Shown: piece after piece, positions 1-7,336 of the stretch
Layout of the letters: every line of letters starts with the position of its first letter
Position numbering within the stretch: position 1 is the stretch's first letter
NCBI RefSeq assembly: GCF_011047315.1
Contig: NZ_CP049259.1
Span: 930,001 to 994,000 of the forward strand
Length of the DNA: 64,000 bases
Source: Altererythrobacter sp. BO-6
GTDB lineage: Bacteria; Pseudomonadota; Alphaproteobacteria; Sphingomonadales; Sphingomonadaceae
Direction of reading: 5' to 3'
Notes under the pieces: generated by a model
What the model saw: only the letters and a program-made list of their open reading frames with translations
What the model was told of the DNA's origin: nothing
Database searches by the model: none
Translations under genes and position numbers: made by a program

Positions 1-644
1 TGCTGGCGAGCAAGGGCGGGATCATGCCGCCGCTGCCCTATGACCAGTCGGCTGGATATCTGGCTTCGGCGATCGATGCCTCGCTGCGGCGGATGAAGGT
101 CGACACGATCGACCTCTACCAGGTCCACAGGCCTGACATCCTCACGCACCCGCAGGAAGTCTCCCGCACGCTCGACGATGCAGTGGCAGCCGGCAAGATC
201 CGCACGCTGGGCGTGTCGAACTTCACGATCCAGCAAGTCGAAGCGCTCCAGCACTTCCTCGGTCACAGGCTGGTATCGACCCAGCCCGAGATCAGCCCGC
301 TGCGCATCACCTGCTTTGAAAATGGCGAGCTGGACCAGGCGATGCGGCTGGGCCTTTCGGTATTGGCGTGGTCGCCGCTCGGTGGCGGACGACTGCTTTC
401 GCCCGAGACAGCGCGCGACAAGGCAGTGGCGGCCGAGCTTGACCGGATCGCCAAGGAGCAAGGCGTCAGCCGCTCGGTCGCGGCCTATGGCTGGCTGATG
501 GCGCACCCGGCGGGGATCGTGCCGATCATCGGTTCGCAAAACCCGGCCCGGATCGCCGAGGGCGTGGCTGCTATGGGCATGCGCTGGACCCGACAGGATT
601 GGTATGCGGTGCTCGTCGCCGCACGAGGAGAGAGGCTTCCGTAA
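1..644 (+). CDS. Aldo/keto reductase, YdhF-like (5' end outside window)
   Basis: NAD(P)H-dependent aldo/keto reductase; the last 213 residues are visible and the reading frame is open to the left edge, so the N-terminus with the catalytic Asp and Tyr is missing. Visible family features are SKGGI, the DTIDLYQVHRPD strand with its catalytic His, GVSNF, the AWSPLGGGRL loop and the cofactor-binding PIIGSQNPARI near the C-terminus. From memory it resembles E. coli YdhF in spacing and wording. The stop TAA shares its last base with the ATG of the next gene, so the two are coupled. Its place beside an SsuD-type monooxygenase and an FMN reductase suggests it reduces an aldehyde released by desulfonation; that role is inference. 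The family call is secure, the substrate is not. Confidence 0.9.
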   Translation, partial: LASKGGIMPPLPYDQSAGYLASAIDASLRRMKVDTIDLYQVHRPDILTHPQEVSRTLDDAVAAGKIRTLGVSNFTIQQVEALQHFLGHRLVSTQPEISPLRITCFENGELDQAMRLGLSVLAWSPLGGGRLLSPETARDKAVAAELDRIAKEQGVSRSVAAYGWLMAHPAGIVPIIGSQNPARIAEGVAAMGMRWTRQDWYAVLVAARGERLP

Positions 645-1735
645 TGACAGATAAGCAACAATGCGAAATCGCCTGGTTCTCGGCGCTTTGTGATGACGAT
701 TACGAATTCCTCGGCGTTACTGACCAGTATCTCAAGTCTAGCTGGGAGCATTGCCGCAACATCGTGCTGCGCGCGGAGGAAGGCGGGTTCGACAATATCC
801 TGCTGCCTTCGGGCTACGAGCTGGGGCTCGACACCACCGTGTTCGCTGCTGCCGTTGCCACCCAGGTCAAGCGGATGAAGCTGCTGTGGGCGACCCGCAT
901 CGGCGAGGACTGGCCCCCGCAGCTCGCGCGCCGGATCGCGACGCTTGACCGCATCCTTGGCCCTGACGCGACCGGCACGACCGGGCGGCTCAACGTCAAC
1001 ATCATTTCTTCCGACATGCCGGGGCAGAAGATGGACAGCGGCCCGCGCTATGGCCGCGCGACCGAGGTGATGAAGATCGTGCGCACGCTGCTCAATGGCG
1101 AGCATTTGAGCCACCATGGCGAGCACTACCAGCTCGAGCTCGATCCGGCGCGGATCAGCACGATTTCCGGCAAATGCCCGCCGTTCTATTTCGGCGGCCT
1201 GAGCCATGAAGCACGCGAATGTGCGGCAGAAGGCTGCGACGTCTACCTGATGTGGCCCGACACGATGGACAAGGTGCGCGAGAATATCGCCGACTTAAAG
1301 GAACGTGCCGCGAAATACGGCCGTACGCTCAAGTTCGGCTACCGCGTCCATGTGATCGTGCGCGAGACCGAAGACGAAGCGCGCGCCTATGCCGACCGCT
1401 TGCTATCGAAGCTCGACGACGAGGCCGGCCGCGCGATCCGCGAAAAGTCGCTCGATGCCAAGAATTACGGCGTCCAGCGGCAGGCCGAATTGCGCAGCGC
1501 CGCCGATGGCGACGGCTTCGTCGAGGAGAATCTGTGGACCGGCATCGGGCGCGCGCGCTCGGGCTGCGGCGCGGCGATAGTCGGCACGCCCGACCAGGTG
1601 CTCGCCAAGCTGCGCGCCTATCAGGCCGAAGGGATCGAGGCCTTCATCCTCTCGGGCTATCCGCATGTGAACGAGTGTGACATGTTCGCGCGCTATGTGC
1701 TGCCGCAGATCGAGCACGGCCCGCTGCAATTCTGA
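644..1735 (+). CDS. LLM-class flavin-dependent monooxygenase, SsuD family (alkanesulfonate monooxygenase-like)
   Basis: A 363-residue FMNH2-dependent monooxygenase of the bacterial luciferase-like fold that would split C-S bonds of organosulfonates using reduced flavin and O2. Strong SsuD-like stretches are PPFYFGGLSHEA, FGYRVHVIVRETEDEA, LLSKLDDEAGRAI, NLWTGIGRARSGCG and ILSGYPHVNE. The Arg and His of YRVHVIVRE, the Arg of the mobile loop and the Tyr of SGYPH match SsuD active-site positions, while the SsuD Cys54 position is not a cysteine here. I chose ATG 644 because it follows a GAGGAGAGAGG ribosome binding site and overlaps the upstream stop; a longer frame opens at 599. Neighbours supply an FMN reductase and an aldo/keto reductase, as in sulfoquinovose monooxygenase operons. 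Actual sulfonate substrate unknown. Confidence 0.87.
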   Translation: MTDKQQCEIAWFSALCDDDYEFLGVTDQYLKSSWEHCRNIVLRAEEGGFDNILLPSGYELGLDTTVFAAAVATQVKRMKLLWATRIGEDWPPQLARRIATLDRILGPDATGTTGRLNVNIISSDMPGQKMDSGPRYGRATEVMKIVRTLLNGEHLSHHGEHYQLELDPARISTISGKCPPFYFGGLSHEARECAAEGCDVYLMWPDTMDKVRENIADLKERAAKYGRTLKFGYRVHVIVRETEDEARAYADRLLSKLDDEAGRAIREKSLDAKNYGVQRQAELRSAADGDGFVEENLWTGIGRARSGCGAAIVGTPDQVLAKLRAYQAEGIEAFILSGYPHVNECDMFARYVLPQIEHGPLQF

Positions 1736-1745
1736 CTCTGAACCG

Positions 1746-3242
1746 ATGACTGACGCCTCTCCCCCACCATTCGACCTCGCCGTGATTGGCGGCGGGGTGA
1801 ATGGTTGCGGCATCGCGCGCGATGCGGCGGGACGCGGGGCGAAAGTGCTGCTGCTCGAGGCGGGCGACCTGGCCGGGGGCACCTCCTCGGCTTCGACCAA
1901 GCTGATCCACGGCGGTCTGCGCTATCTCGAGCATTACGAATTCGGCCTGGTGCGCGAGAGCCTGTCCGAACGTGAGCGGCTGTGGCGGATCGCCCCGCAC
2001 ATCGCCTGGCCGCTGCGTTTCGTGCTGCCGCATGTGCCGGGCCTGCGACCGCGTTGGCTGGTGCGGCTGGGGCTGTTTCTTTACGATCATATCGGCGGGC
2101 GCAAGCTGTTGCCCGCGACCGAGAATATTGCGCTGGCAAAGCATCCCGCGGGCGCTCCGCTCAAACCCGAATTCACCAAGGCCTTCGTCTATTCGGACTG
2201 CTGGGTGGATGATGCCCGGCTGGTGGTGCTCAACGCCCGCGATGCTGCCGATCGCGGGGCCGAAGTCCGCACCCGTTGCCGCGTCACCTCTTTGGCGCGC
2301 GAGGGCGATCTGTGGCGGATCGAGGCAGGCGGCGAGGCGTTCCATGCCCGCGCCGTGGTCAATGCCGCCGGCCCTGCCGTGCTCAAGCTGCTTGGCCTCG
2401 CGCATGAGCCCGCCGAGCACGGGATGCGGCTGGTGCGCGGGTCGCACATTGTCGTGAAGAAGCTGTTTGATCACAGCTTCGCCTATTTCTTCCAGCTGCC
2501 CGACGGGCGGATTTTCTTCGCCATACCCTATGAGCATGACTTCACCCTGATCGGCACCACCGATGTCGACCACAAGGGCGGGCTCGACAAGGTCGAAGCG
2601 AGCGCCGAGGAAATCGAATATCTGTGCGAAGGCGCAAGCAGGTTTTTCAGGAAGTATGTTTCGCCCGACGATGTCGTATGGACCTATTCGGGCGTGCGCC
2701 CGCTGCTCGACGATGGTTCCGGACGGCCCGAAGCGGCAACACGCGGCTACACGCTCGAATTGTCAGACGAAAACGAAGGCGCACCGATGCTTTCTGTGTT
2801 TGGCGGGAAGCTGACCACCTATCGCCATTTGGCGCAGGACGCGATGGACAAGCTGGCCTCGCGCATGCCGCAACTCGACCAGCCGGGCTGGACCGATGCG
2901 GCACCGCTGCCCGGCGGGGACTTTGCGGTTGGCACGGCAGATGCGAAGGTCGCCGAGCTTGCCGCGCGCTACCCCTTCCTTGAAGCCGACTGGGCGTACC
3001 GGCTGGTCCATGCCTATGGCACCCGCGCCTGGACGTTTCTGGGCGAAGCACAATCGCTGGCCGATTGCGGAGAACATTTCGGCCATGGCCTGACGCAAGT
3101 CGAAGTGGACTTCCTCGTTGCGCAGGAATGGGCCATGACGGCAGAGGATATTTTGTGGCGCCGGACCAAGCTGGGCCTGCGCTTCTCGCCTGAAGAAGCG
3201 GCACGCTTGTCAGCATATCTAACGGAAAAGGTACCAGCATGA
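1746..3242 (+). CDS. glpD: FAD-dependent glycerol-3-phosphate dehydrogenase (GlpD family)
   Basis: A 498-residue flavoprotein, close to the usual length of GlpD, that oxidises sn-glycerol 3-phosphate to dihydroxyacetone phosphate and feeds electrons to quinone at the inner membrane. The N-terminus carries the FAD Rossmann motif GGGVNGCGIARDAAGRG (about residues 15-31), followed by the family signature GGTSSASTKLIHGGLRYLE. The middle has IGTTDVDHKG, VWTYSGVRPLLDDG and SVFGGKLTTYRHLA, and the C-terminal GlpD helical domain ends with TKLGLRFSPEEAARL. ATG 1746 lies 10 bases after the previous stop and starts cleanly; the open frame begins earlier at 1677 without support. It overlaps the next gene by ATGA. 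Placement in a sulfonate-type operon would fit a glycerol-bearing sulfonate such as sulfoquinovosyl glycerol, which is inference. A housekeeping role is equally possible. Confidence 0.9.
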   Translation: MTDASPPPFDLAVIGGGVNGCGIARDAAGRGAKVLLLEAGDLAGGTSSASTKLIHGGLRYLEHYEFGLVRESLSERERLWRIAPHIAWPLRFVLPHVPGLRPRWLVRLGLFLYDHIGGRKLLPATENIALAKHPAGAPLKPEFTKAFVYSDCWVDDARLVVLNARDAADRGAEVRTRCRVTSLAREGDLWRIEAGGEAFHARAVVNAAGPAVLKLLGLAHEPAEHGMRLVRGSHIVVKKLFDHSFAYFFQLPDGRIFFAIPYEHDFTLIGTTDVDHKGGLDKVEASAEEIEYLCEGASRFFRKYVSPDDVVWTYSGVRPLLDDGSGRPEAATRGYTLELSDENEGAPMLSVFGGKLTTYRHLAQDAMDKLASRMPQLDQPGWTDAAPLPGGDFAVGTADAKVAELAARYPFLEADWAYRLVHAYGTRAWTFLGEAQSLADCGEHFGHGLTQVEVDFLVAQEWAMTAEDILWRRTKLGLRFSPEEAARLSAYLTEKVPA

Positions 3243-3814
3243 CCATCAGGATCGTCGGCATCGGCGGCACCGTCAATCCGGGCAGCACCACCGAACAGGC
3301 GCTGCGGCTCGCCGCGGCACAGGCGGGTAGCGAAGGCGCGGAGGTATCGATCTTCGGCGGCGAATATCTTGGAACCCTCCCGCATTATCGCGGCGCGGGA
3401 TACGAGGCCGGCAGCGGCGCCGAACTGGTCGAGGCGGTCCGCCAGGCGCATGGCGTGATCGTGGCTGCTCCCGGCTATCACGGCACGCTCTCCGGCCTGG
3501 TCAAGAACGCGCTCGACTATCTCGAAGACCTGGCCAAGGACGAGCGCCCCTATCTTGACGGTCGCGCCGTTGGCCTGATCGCTACCGCCTATGGAGATCA
3601 GGCGACCATGAGCACGCTGCTCACAATGCGCAGCATCGTCCATGCCCTGCGCGGCTGGCCGACTCCGATGGGCGCGACGATCCGCACCTATCACGGCCTT
3701 TTCTCGCCCGATGGCGAATGCCTCGAAGACCGTGCCCGGCTCCAGCTCGAACTGGTCGGGCGCCAGACATTTCGCGGCGCCCGCGCGCTCGCATCGCTTG
3801 ACACAGGTGCGTGA
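3239..3814 (+). CDS. NADPH-dependent FMN reductase (SsuE/MsuE-like)
   Basis: A 191-residue flavodoxin-fold reductase expected to supply FMNH2 to the SsuD-type monooxygenase two genes upstream. The N-terminal GIGGTVNPGSTTEQAL stretch is the phosphate-binding loop of this family, and the central APGYHGTLSGLVKNALDYLE matches the conserved FMN ring-binding segment of NADPH-dependent FMN reductases. The start ATG overlaps the GlpD stop by four bases (ATGA), and its own TGA shares a base with the next ATG, so it lies inside a coupled operon. Two-component FMN systems of this kind are well known for SsuD/SsuE and MsuD/MsuE. No transmembrane or signal sequence is visible, so it is cytoplasmic. Confidence 0.87.
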   Translation: MTIRIVGIGGTVNPGSTTEQALRLAAAQAGSEGAEVSIFGGEYLGTLPHYRGAGYEAGSGAELVEAVRQAHGVIVAAPGYHGTLSGLVKNALDYLEDLAKDERPYLDGRAVGLIATAYGDQATMSTLLTMRSIVHALRGWPTPMGATIRTYHGLFSPDGECLEDRARLQLELVGRQTFRGARALASLDTGA

Positions 3815-4404
3815 TGGAAGGCCTGCAACCCGCACTCGATGCGCTGGCCAAAGGGCGCATCATCGTCATCACCGGTGACCGGCTGCGCGGCGGCGATATC
3901 GATTTCTGCGTCGCGGCCCAGCATGTAACGCCGGAAGCGATCAATTTCATGGCGATGCACGGGCGCGGGCTGATCTGCCTGGCACTGACCCCGGCGCGCG
4001 CGGTGAAGCTGGGGATCGAGCTGATCAACCCGGGCCGCGAACAGCAATCGGGCCGCCCGCATGGCCGCTCGATCGAAGCTGCGACCGGCGTCACCACCGG
4101 CATATCAGCGGCGGACCGCGCGCATACGGTCAAGGTCGCCATGGCGCCCGATGCCAGCGCCAGCGACCTCGTCTCGCCCGGCCATGTCTTCCCGCTGATC
4201 ACGGCAGAAGGCGGTGTAAAGGAACGTCCCGCGGCAGCCGAAGCCTCGATCCACTTGTGCCGCATGGCCGGCGCGGGCGATGCTGCGGTGATCTGTTCGA
4301 TCATACGCGACGATGGCGAGATGGCGCGGATCGAGGACCTTCAGGAACTGGTCGAGCGACATCAGCTTGCAGTGGCTGACATCGGGCAAATCATGCGCAG
4401 CTGA
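3814..4404 (+). CDS. RibB-like protein with degenerate metal site (3,4-dihydroxy-2-butanone-4-phosphate synthase family)
   Basis: A 196-residue protein with clear RibB family stretches: HGRGLICLALT, GVTTGISAADRAHTV, LVSPGHVFPL and the C-terminal RDDGEMARI. RibB normally makes the four-carbon precursor of riboflavin from ribulose 5-phosphate with Mg2+. Here the acidic loop DRENEGD reads DRLRGGD, and the segment that carries HTEA in E. coli reads AAAEA. By my alignment the two Mg2+ ligands (E38 and H153 in E. coli numbering) and also E40 and E174 are lost, while R37, D42, C66 and H136 are kept. It is therefore probably not an ordinary synthase; a flavin-related binding or altered lyase role is possible. 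ATG 3814 overlaps the FMN reductase stop; a GTG lies one codon earlier at 3811. Confidence 0.78.
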   Translation: MEGLQPALDALAKGRIIVITGDRLRGGDIDFCVAAQHVTPEAINFMAMHGRGLICLALTPARAVKLGIELINPGREQQSGRPHGRSIEAATGVTTGISAADRAHTVKVAMAPDASASDLVSPGHVFPLITAEGGVKERPAAAEASIHLCRMAGAGDAAVICSIIRDDGEMARIEDLQELVERHQLAVADIGQIMRS

Positions 4405-4422
4405 CCGGTGATCGTTCGCCGG
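4405..4422 (+). terminator. Weak hairpin between convergent genes
   Basis: CCGGTGA at 4405-4411 can pair with TCGCCGG at 4416-4422 around a four-base loop, with one G-T wobble. It starts directly after the RibB-like stop codon and sits between convergent genes. There is no clear T run, so termination is only a suggestion. Confidence 0.3.
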
Positions 4423-4432
4423 CTTTCGGGCG

Positions 4433-4681
4433 TTAGATCACGAAATCGAGCGGTTGCGGCAGTTTGCTGCGATTGACCACCATCTTGCCGTGCAGCGTTT
4501 CGATCTGTTTGCTGCCGGTCTTGACGAACAGGAACGGCAACAGACCGTGGAGGATGCACGCCAGCCCACCCAGCACCATCCGCACCCCAAAGCCGGTCGC
4601 ATGGACCAGATGCTCGCCATAGGTTTCGCCGACCGATGCCGGATGCTCGATAAATGCCTTGCTGATAGCGCTGCGGTCCAC
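4433..4681 (-). CDS. DUF6356 family small membrane protein
   Basis: An 82-residue protein in which FIEHPASVGETYGEHL opens the conserved domain of DUF6356, a family I associate with sphingomonads and relatives. A hydrophobic segment, GVRMVLGGLACILHGLLPFL, could span the membrane, and the tail IETLHGKMVV is also typical. Function is unknown. I chose GTG at 4681 because an AGGGA ribosome binding site stands about seven bases upstream and the conserved domain begins nine codons later; the frame itself stays open to 5044 with no plausible coding. It ends convergently with the RibB-like gene and is divergent from the Lrp-type regulator, separated from it by about 106 AT-rich bases. Confidence 0.72.
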   Translation of the reverse strand: MDRSAISKAFIEHPASVGETYGEHLVHATGFGVRMVLGGLACILHGLLPFLFVKTGSKQIETLHGKMVVNRSKLPQPLDFVI

Positions 4682-4787
4682 AGAAATTCCCTGTATGGTT
4701 GCAGACGAAGGAATAGCACCGCTGAACCGCAAAAAAATCCCAAAGTTTTGTGGAAATAACAGTCTAATTGGGTTAATCACACTGTCT

Positions 4788-5264
4788 ATGGGCGATTCAG
4801 TCGAGTTAGATTCCAAGGACTGGGCAATCCTTGGAATCCTGCAAATGGACGCCTCGCTGCCGGTGCAGGCCATTGCCGAGCGCGTCGGGCTGTCCAGCAA
4901 TCCGTGCTGGCGGCGGATCAAACGGATGGAGGATGCGGGCGTGATCGCGCGCCGGGTCGCACTGGTTGATGCGGCGCGGGTCGGCTTCAAGACCACCGTA
5001 TTCGTCGCAATCCGGACCGCGCGCCACGATGCCGAATGGCTCACTGCCTTTCACGAGGCAATCGCCGGGATCGACGAGATCAGCGAATGCCACCGCATGG
5101 CGGGCGACATCGATTACATGCTGAAGCTGCGGGTCCGCGACATCGCCGATTATGACCGGATCTACCAGCGGTTGATCCGCCGCGTGCCCGGCCTGGCTGA
5201 TGTGACTGCCAGCTTTTCGATGGAGGAAATGAAAAGCACAACCGCGCTGCCACGGCCAGGTTAA
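4788..5264 (+). CDS. Lrp/AsnC family transcriptional regulator
   Basis: A 158-residue DNA-binding regulator of the feast/famine type. An N-terminal winged helix-turn-helix is seen in ILGILQMDASLPVQAIAERV and LSSNPCWRRIKRMEDAGVI, and a C-terminal RAM ligand-binding domain ends in the usual MEEMKSTTALP. ATG 4788 follows an AT-rich stretch and gives the normal family length, whereas the frame opens upstream at 4659 without a sensible protein. It is divergent to the DUF6356 gene and convergent with the formylglycine-generating enzyme gene at 5292, with only 27 bases between stops. It could respond to an amino acid or to a metabolite of the upstream operon. No operator could be assigned by eye. 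Confidence 0.87.
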   Translation: MGDSVELDSKDWAILGILQMDASLPVQAIAERVGLSSNPCWRRIKRMEDAGVIARRVALVDAARVGFKTTVFVAIRTARHDAEWLTAFHEAIAGIDEISECHRMAGDIDYMLKLRVRDIADYDRIYQRLIRRVPGLADVTASFSMEEMKSTTALPRPG

Positions 5265-5291
5265 TCGCGCTCCGTCATGTGGAATGGCGGT

Positions 5292-6305
5292 TCAGGAAGC
5301 GGGCAAACCGTCGTATACCAATCTGAACCCGACATTTGACGCGCCCAGGCCCGGGTCGCGGCCATGGCGGCTTTCAGGACGATAGCGCTGGCAATAGTTA
5401 GGTGCGCACAGATAGCTGCCGCCCTTCATCACCCGGCTTGAGAAGCCCGGATTGAGCGGATCATATGCGTCGTTCTCGCTTGGCCCGCGCGGATTGTCGC
5501 GATCTTCCGGGTCATGGCCCGCGCGGAAGAAATCCGCGGTCACTTCCCAGACATTGCCGACCATGTCGTACAGCCCGAATGCATTGGGTTTGAAGCAGCC
5601 GACCGGGGCGATGCCCTTGAACCCGTCGCTCGCCTCATTGGCGACGGGGAAGACACCCTGCCAGCTGTTGGCGAGTTCGGGCGCGGGCTGCTCAGTATAT
5701 TTCTGCTCGCCGGCACTGGCCGCATATTCCCATTCGGCCTCCGTGGGGATCCGGCCGCCTTTCCAAGCCGCATAGGCCTGCATATCATCCCAGGCGAGGT
5801 GGACCACCGGCTGGTCGGGCACCGCATCCGGACCTTCCGGACCGTAGGGCTTCTTCCAGTTCGCTCCGGGCAGGTATTCCCACCAATCATTGTAATTGCG
5901 CGAAGGCTTGTCGGGCGGGGTAAAGACCGCCGAACCCGGTTCAAGCATGAAGGCGGGGATCTGTTCCACCGGCACGCCGAACATCTCCGGATCGACCGGT
6001 TTCTCCGCGACTGTGACATAGCCGGTAGCCTGAACGAATTGGGCAAATTGCCGATTGGTCACTTCGTGCGGGTCGATCCAGAATCCGCCAACCGTTGTCT
6101 GACGTTCCGGGCCTTCCTCGGCGTAGACCGCGCTGCTGCCCATGGTGAAAGTTCCGCCTTCGATCCGCACCGGCGCATCGGGCGGAGTTGCGCAGGTCTT
6201 CGCCGCCGCGAAATCGAGCGCCGACGTGGGAAGTTCCGCACTTTCTTCCGGCCCGCTGCAGGCGGCAATTGCCAGCAACAATGCGATCGCCGTAACTTGC
6301 CTCAA
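5292..6305 (-). CDS. Formylglycine-generating enzyme (sulfatase-maturing), predicted lipoprotein
   Basis: A 337-residue member of the FGE-sulfatase (SUMF1) family. It converts the Cys of C-x-P-x-R sulfatase motifs to formylglycine using O2. The fold markers are GGTFTMGSS, HEVTNRQFAQFV, PVVHLAWDDMQAYAAW, GRIPTEAEWEYAA and GNVWE. The C-terminal block KGGSYLCAPNYCQRYRP keeps both redox-active cysteines, at about residues 300 and 305, which separates true enzymes from mere fold relatives. The N-terminus has a signal with lipobox LLLAIAAC, so it is probably anchored in the periplasm. Start TTG 6305 overlaps the kinase stop by TTGA, giving the signal peptide directly; the frame opens further upstream at 6392. 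Three Cys-type sulfatases in the same locus are its obvious clients. Confidence 0.85.
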   Translation of the reverse strand: MRQVTAIALLLAIAACSGPEESAELPTSALDFAAAKTCATPPDAPVRIEGGTFTMGSSAVYAEEGPERQTTVGGFWIDPHEVTNRQFAQFVQATGYVTVAEKPVDPEMFGVPVEQIPAFMLEPGSAVFTPPDKPSRNYNDWWEYLPGANWKKPYGPEGPDAVPDQPVVHLAWDDMQAYAAWKGGRIPTEAEWEYAASAGEQKYTEQPAPELANSWQGVFPVANEASDGFKGIAPVGCFKPNAFGLYDMVGNVWEVTADFFRAGHDPEDRDNPRGPSENDAYDPLNPGFSSRVMKGGSYLCAPNYCQRYRPESRHGRDPGLGASNVGFRLVYDGLPAS

Positions 6306-7336
6306 CGCCGCACATCCCTGCTGCCGCTGGCGATTGCTTCGACATCCGCCAGCGTCGCCAGCATGATATCCCCGCGCACCGAATGCGCCCATTCGGCGCA
6401 GGCCGTGGCGAATGTCGCAGCCTCATCGCGCGACATGCGGGTCAGCAAGGCGTGCATCACGCCCGCGGCAAAGGCATCACCCGTGCCGACCCGGTCGACG
6501 ATATTTTCCAGCGCAACCGTCGCACTTGCAGAGCTGCCGCTTCGATCGGCCACCAGCCCGGTCAGATCTTGGCGATCAGACGAATGGACCACCCGCCGCG
6601 TCGCGGCCATGTGCTGCAAGCGCGCAGAGGCGGCAAACATGGCTTGCGCCGCCTCGTGGAAACCTTCGTCCGGATCGGCGTGATCGTAGCTGCCGCCCAC
6701 CATCATCGCGGTCGCGCGGCGTCCGGCAAAGATCAGGTCCGCCTCAAGCGAGAGATCGCGCAGGATTCCCGCTGCCTGATCTTCGCGCCCCTGCCACAAG
6801 GCCGGCCGGTAATTGGTGTCAAAGGCGATCTTCAATCCCATCGTCTGCGCCTGCGCGATCGCCTCGCGCAGTGCGGCAAGCGCCTTGTCTCCCAGTGCTG
6901 CAGTGATCCCGCCGACAAACAGCCATTCGGCCCCCGCGAGGAGCGTTGGCCAGTCATAGCTGCCAGGGTCGATTTGCGCGAAAGCCGATCCCGCGCGATC
7001 ATAGGTAACGCGCGGAGAACGGGTCATTGCCCCGGGCTGGAGGTAATAGGTGCCAAGGCGCGAGGATGCCACGCGTGGCGCCGCCAGCGCGACACCAAAT
7101 CCCGCGATGGCGCGCGCCGCAGCCTCGCCGACCGGATTGTCCGGGAGGGCGGATACCATGCGGGCACGATGCCCCAGGCCCGCCAGGTTTGCCGCAACAT
7201 TCGCCTCCGCCCCGCAAAAGGTCGGTTCAAGCACCGGCTCCTGAAACAGCAATTGCGTGGACGGAGCAGCGAGCCGCAGCAGAATTTCGCCAAAACAAAC
7301 AATCCGCGGCGCTTGATTATATCGATCAGACGTCAT
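6302..7336 (-). CDS. PfkB-family sugar kinase, probable 2-dehydro-3-deoxygalactonate kinase
   Basis: A 344-residue ribokinase/PfkB carbohydrate kinase. The N-terminus CFGEILLRLAAP and the FCGAEANVAANLAGLG sugar-binding segment resemble KdgK-type kinases, FDTNYRPALW is the central strand, and VDRVGTGDAFAAG near the C-terminus holds the anion hole and the catalytic Asp. It would phosphorylate 2-keto-3-deoxygalactonate to the 6-phosphate, the substrate of the aldolase at 11511. Specificity for the galacto or gluco form cannot be read from sequence; the neighbouring galactonate-type dehydratase and DgoA-like aldolase point to galacto. ATG overlaps the upstream esterase stop (ATGA) and its stop overlaps the FGE start, so it belongs to the leftward symporter operon. 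Confidence 0.82.
   Translation of the reverse strand: MTSDRYNQAPRIVCFGEILLRLAAPSTQLLFQEPVLEPTFCGAEANVAANLAGLGHRARMVSALPDNPVGEAAARAIAGFGVALAAPRVASSRLGTYYLQPGAMTRSPRVTYDRAGSAFAQIDPGSYDWPTLLAGAEWLFVGGITAALGDKALAALREAIAQAQTMGLKIAFDTNYRPALWQGREDQAAGILRDLSLEADLIFAGRRATAMMVGGSYDHADPDEGFHEAAQAMFAASARLQHMAATRRVVHSSDRQDLTGLVADRSGSSASATVALENIVDRVGTGDAFAAGVMHALLTRMSRDEAATFATACAEWAHSVRGDIMLATLADVEAIASGSRDVRR

Noticed and set aside
3814..4404. Calling the RibB-like gene a normal ribB
   Set aside because: The acidic loop and His ligand of the active site are absent by alignment, so the ordinary gene symbol would mislead.
5514..6683. Long rightward open frame (389 codons) across the FGE and kinase genes
   Set aside because: It is antisense to two well-supported genes, is rich in Arg, Gly and Pro and has no family wording; typical of GC-rich shadow frames.
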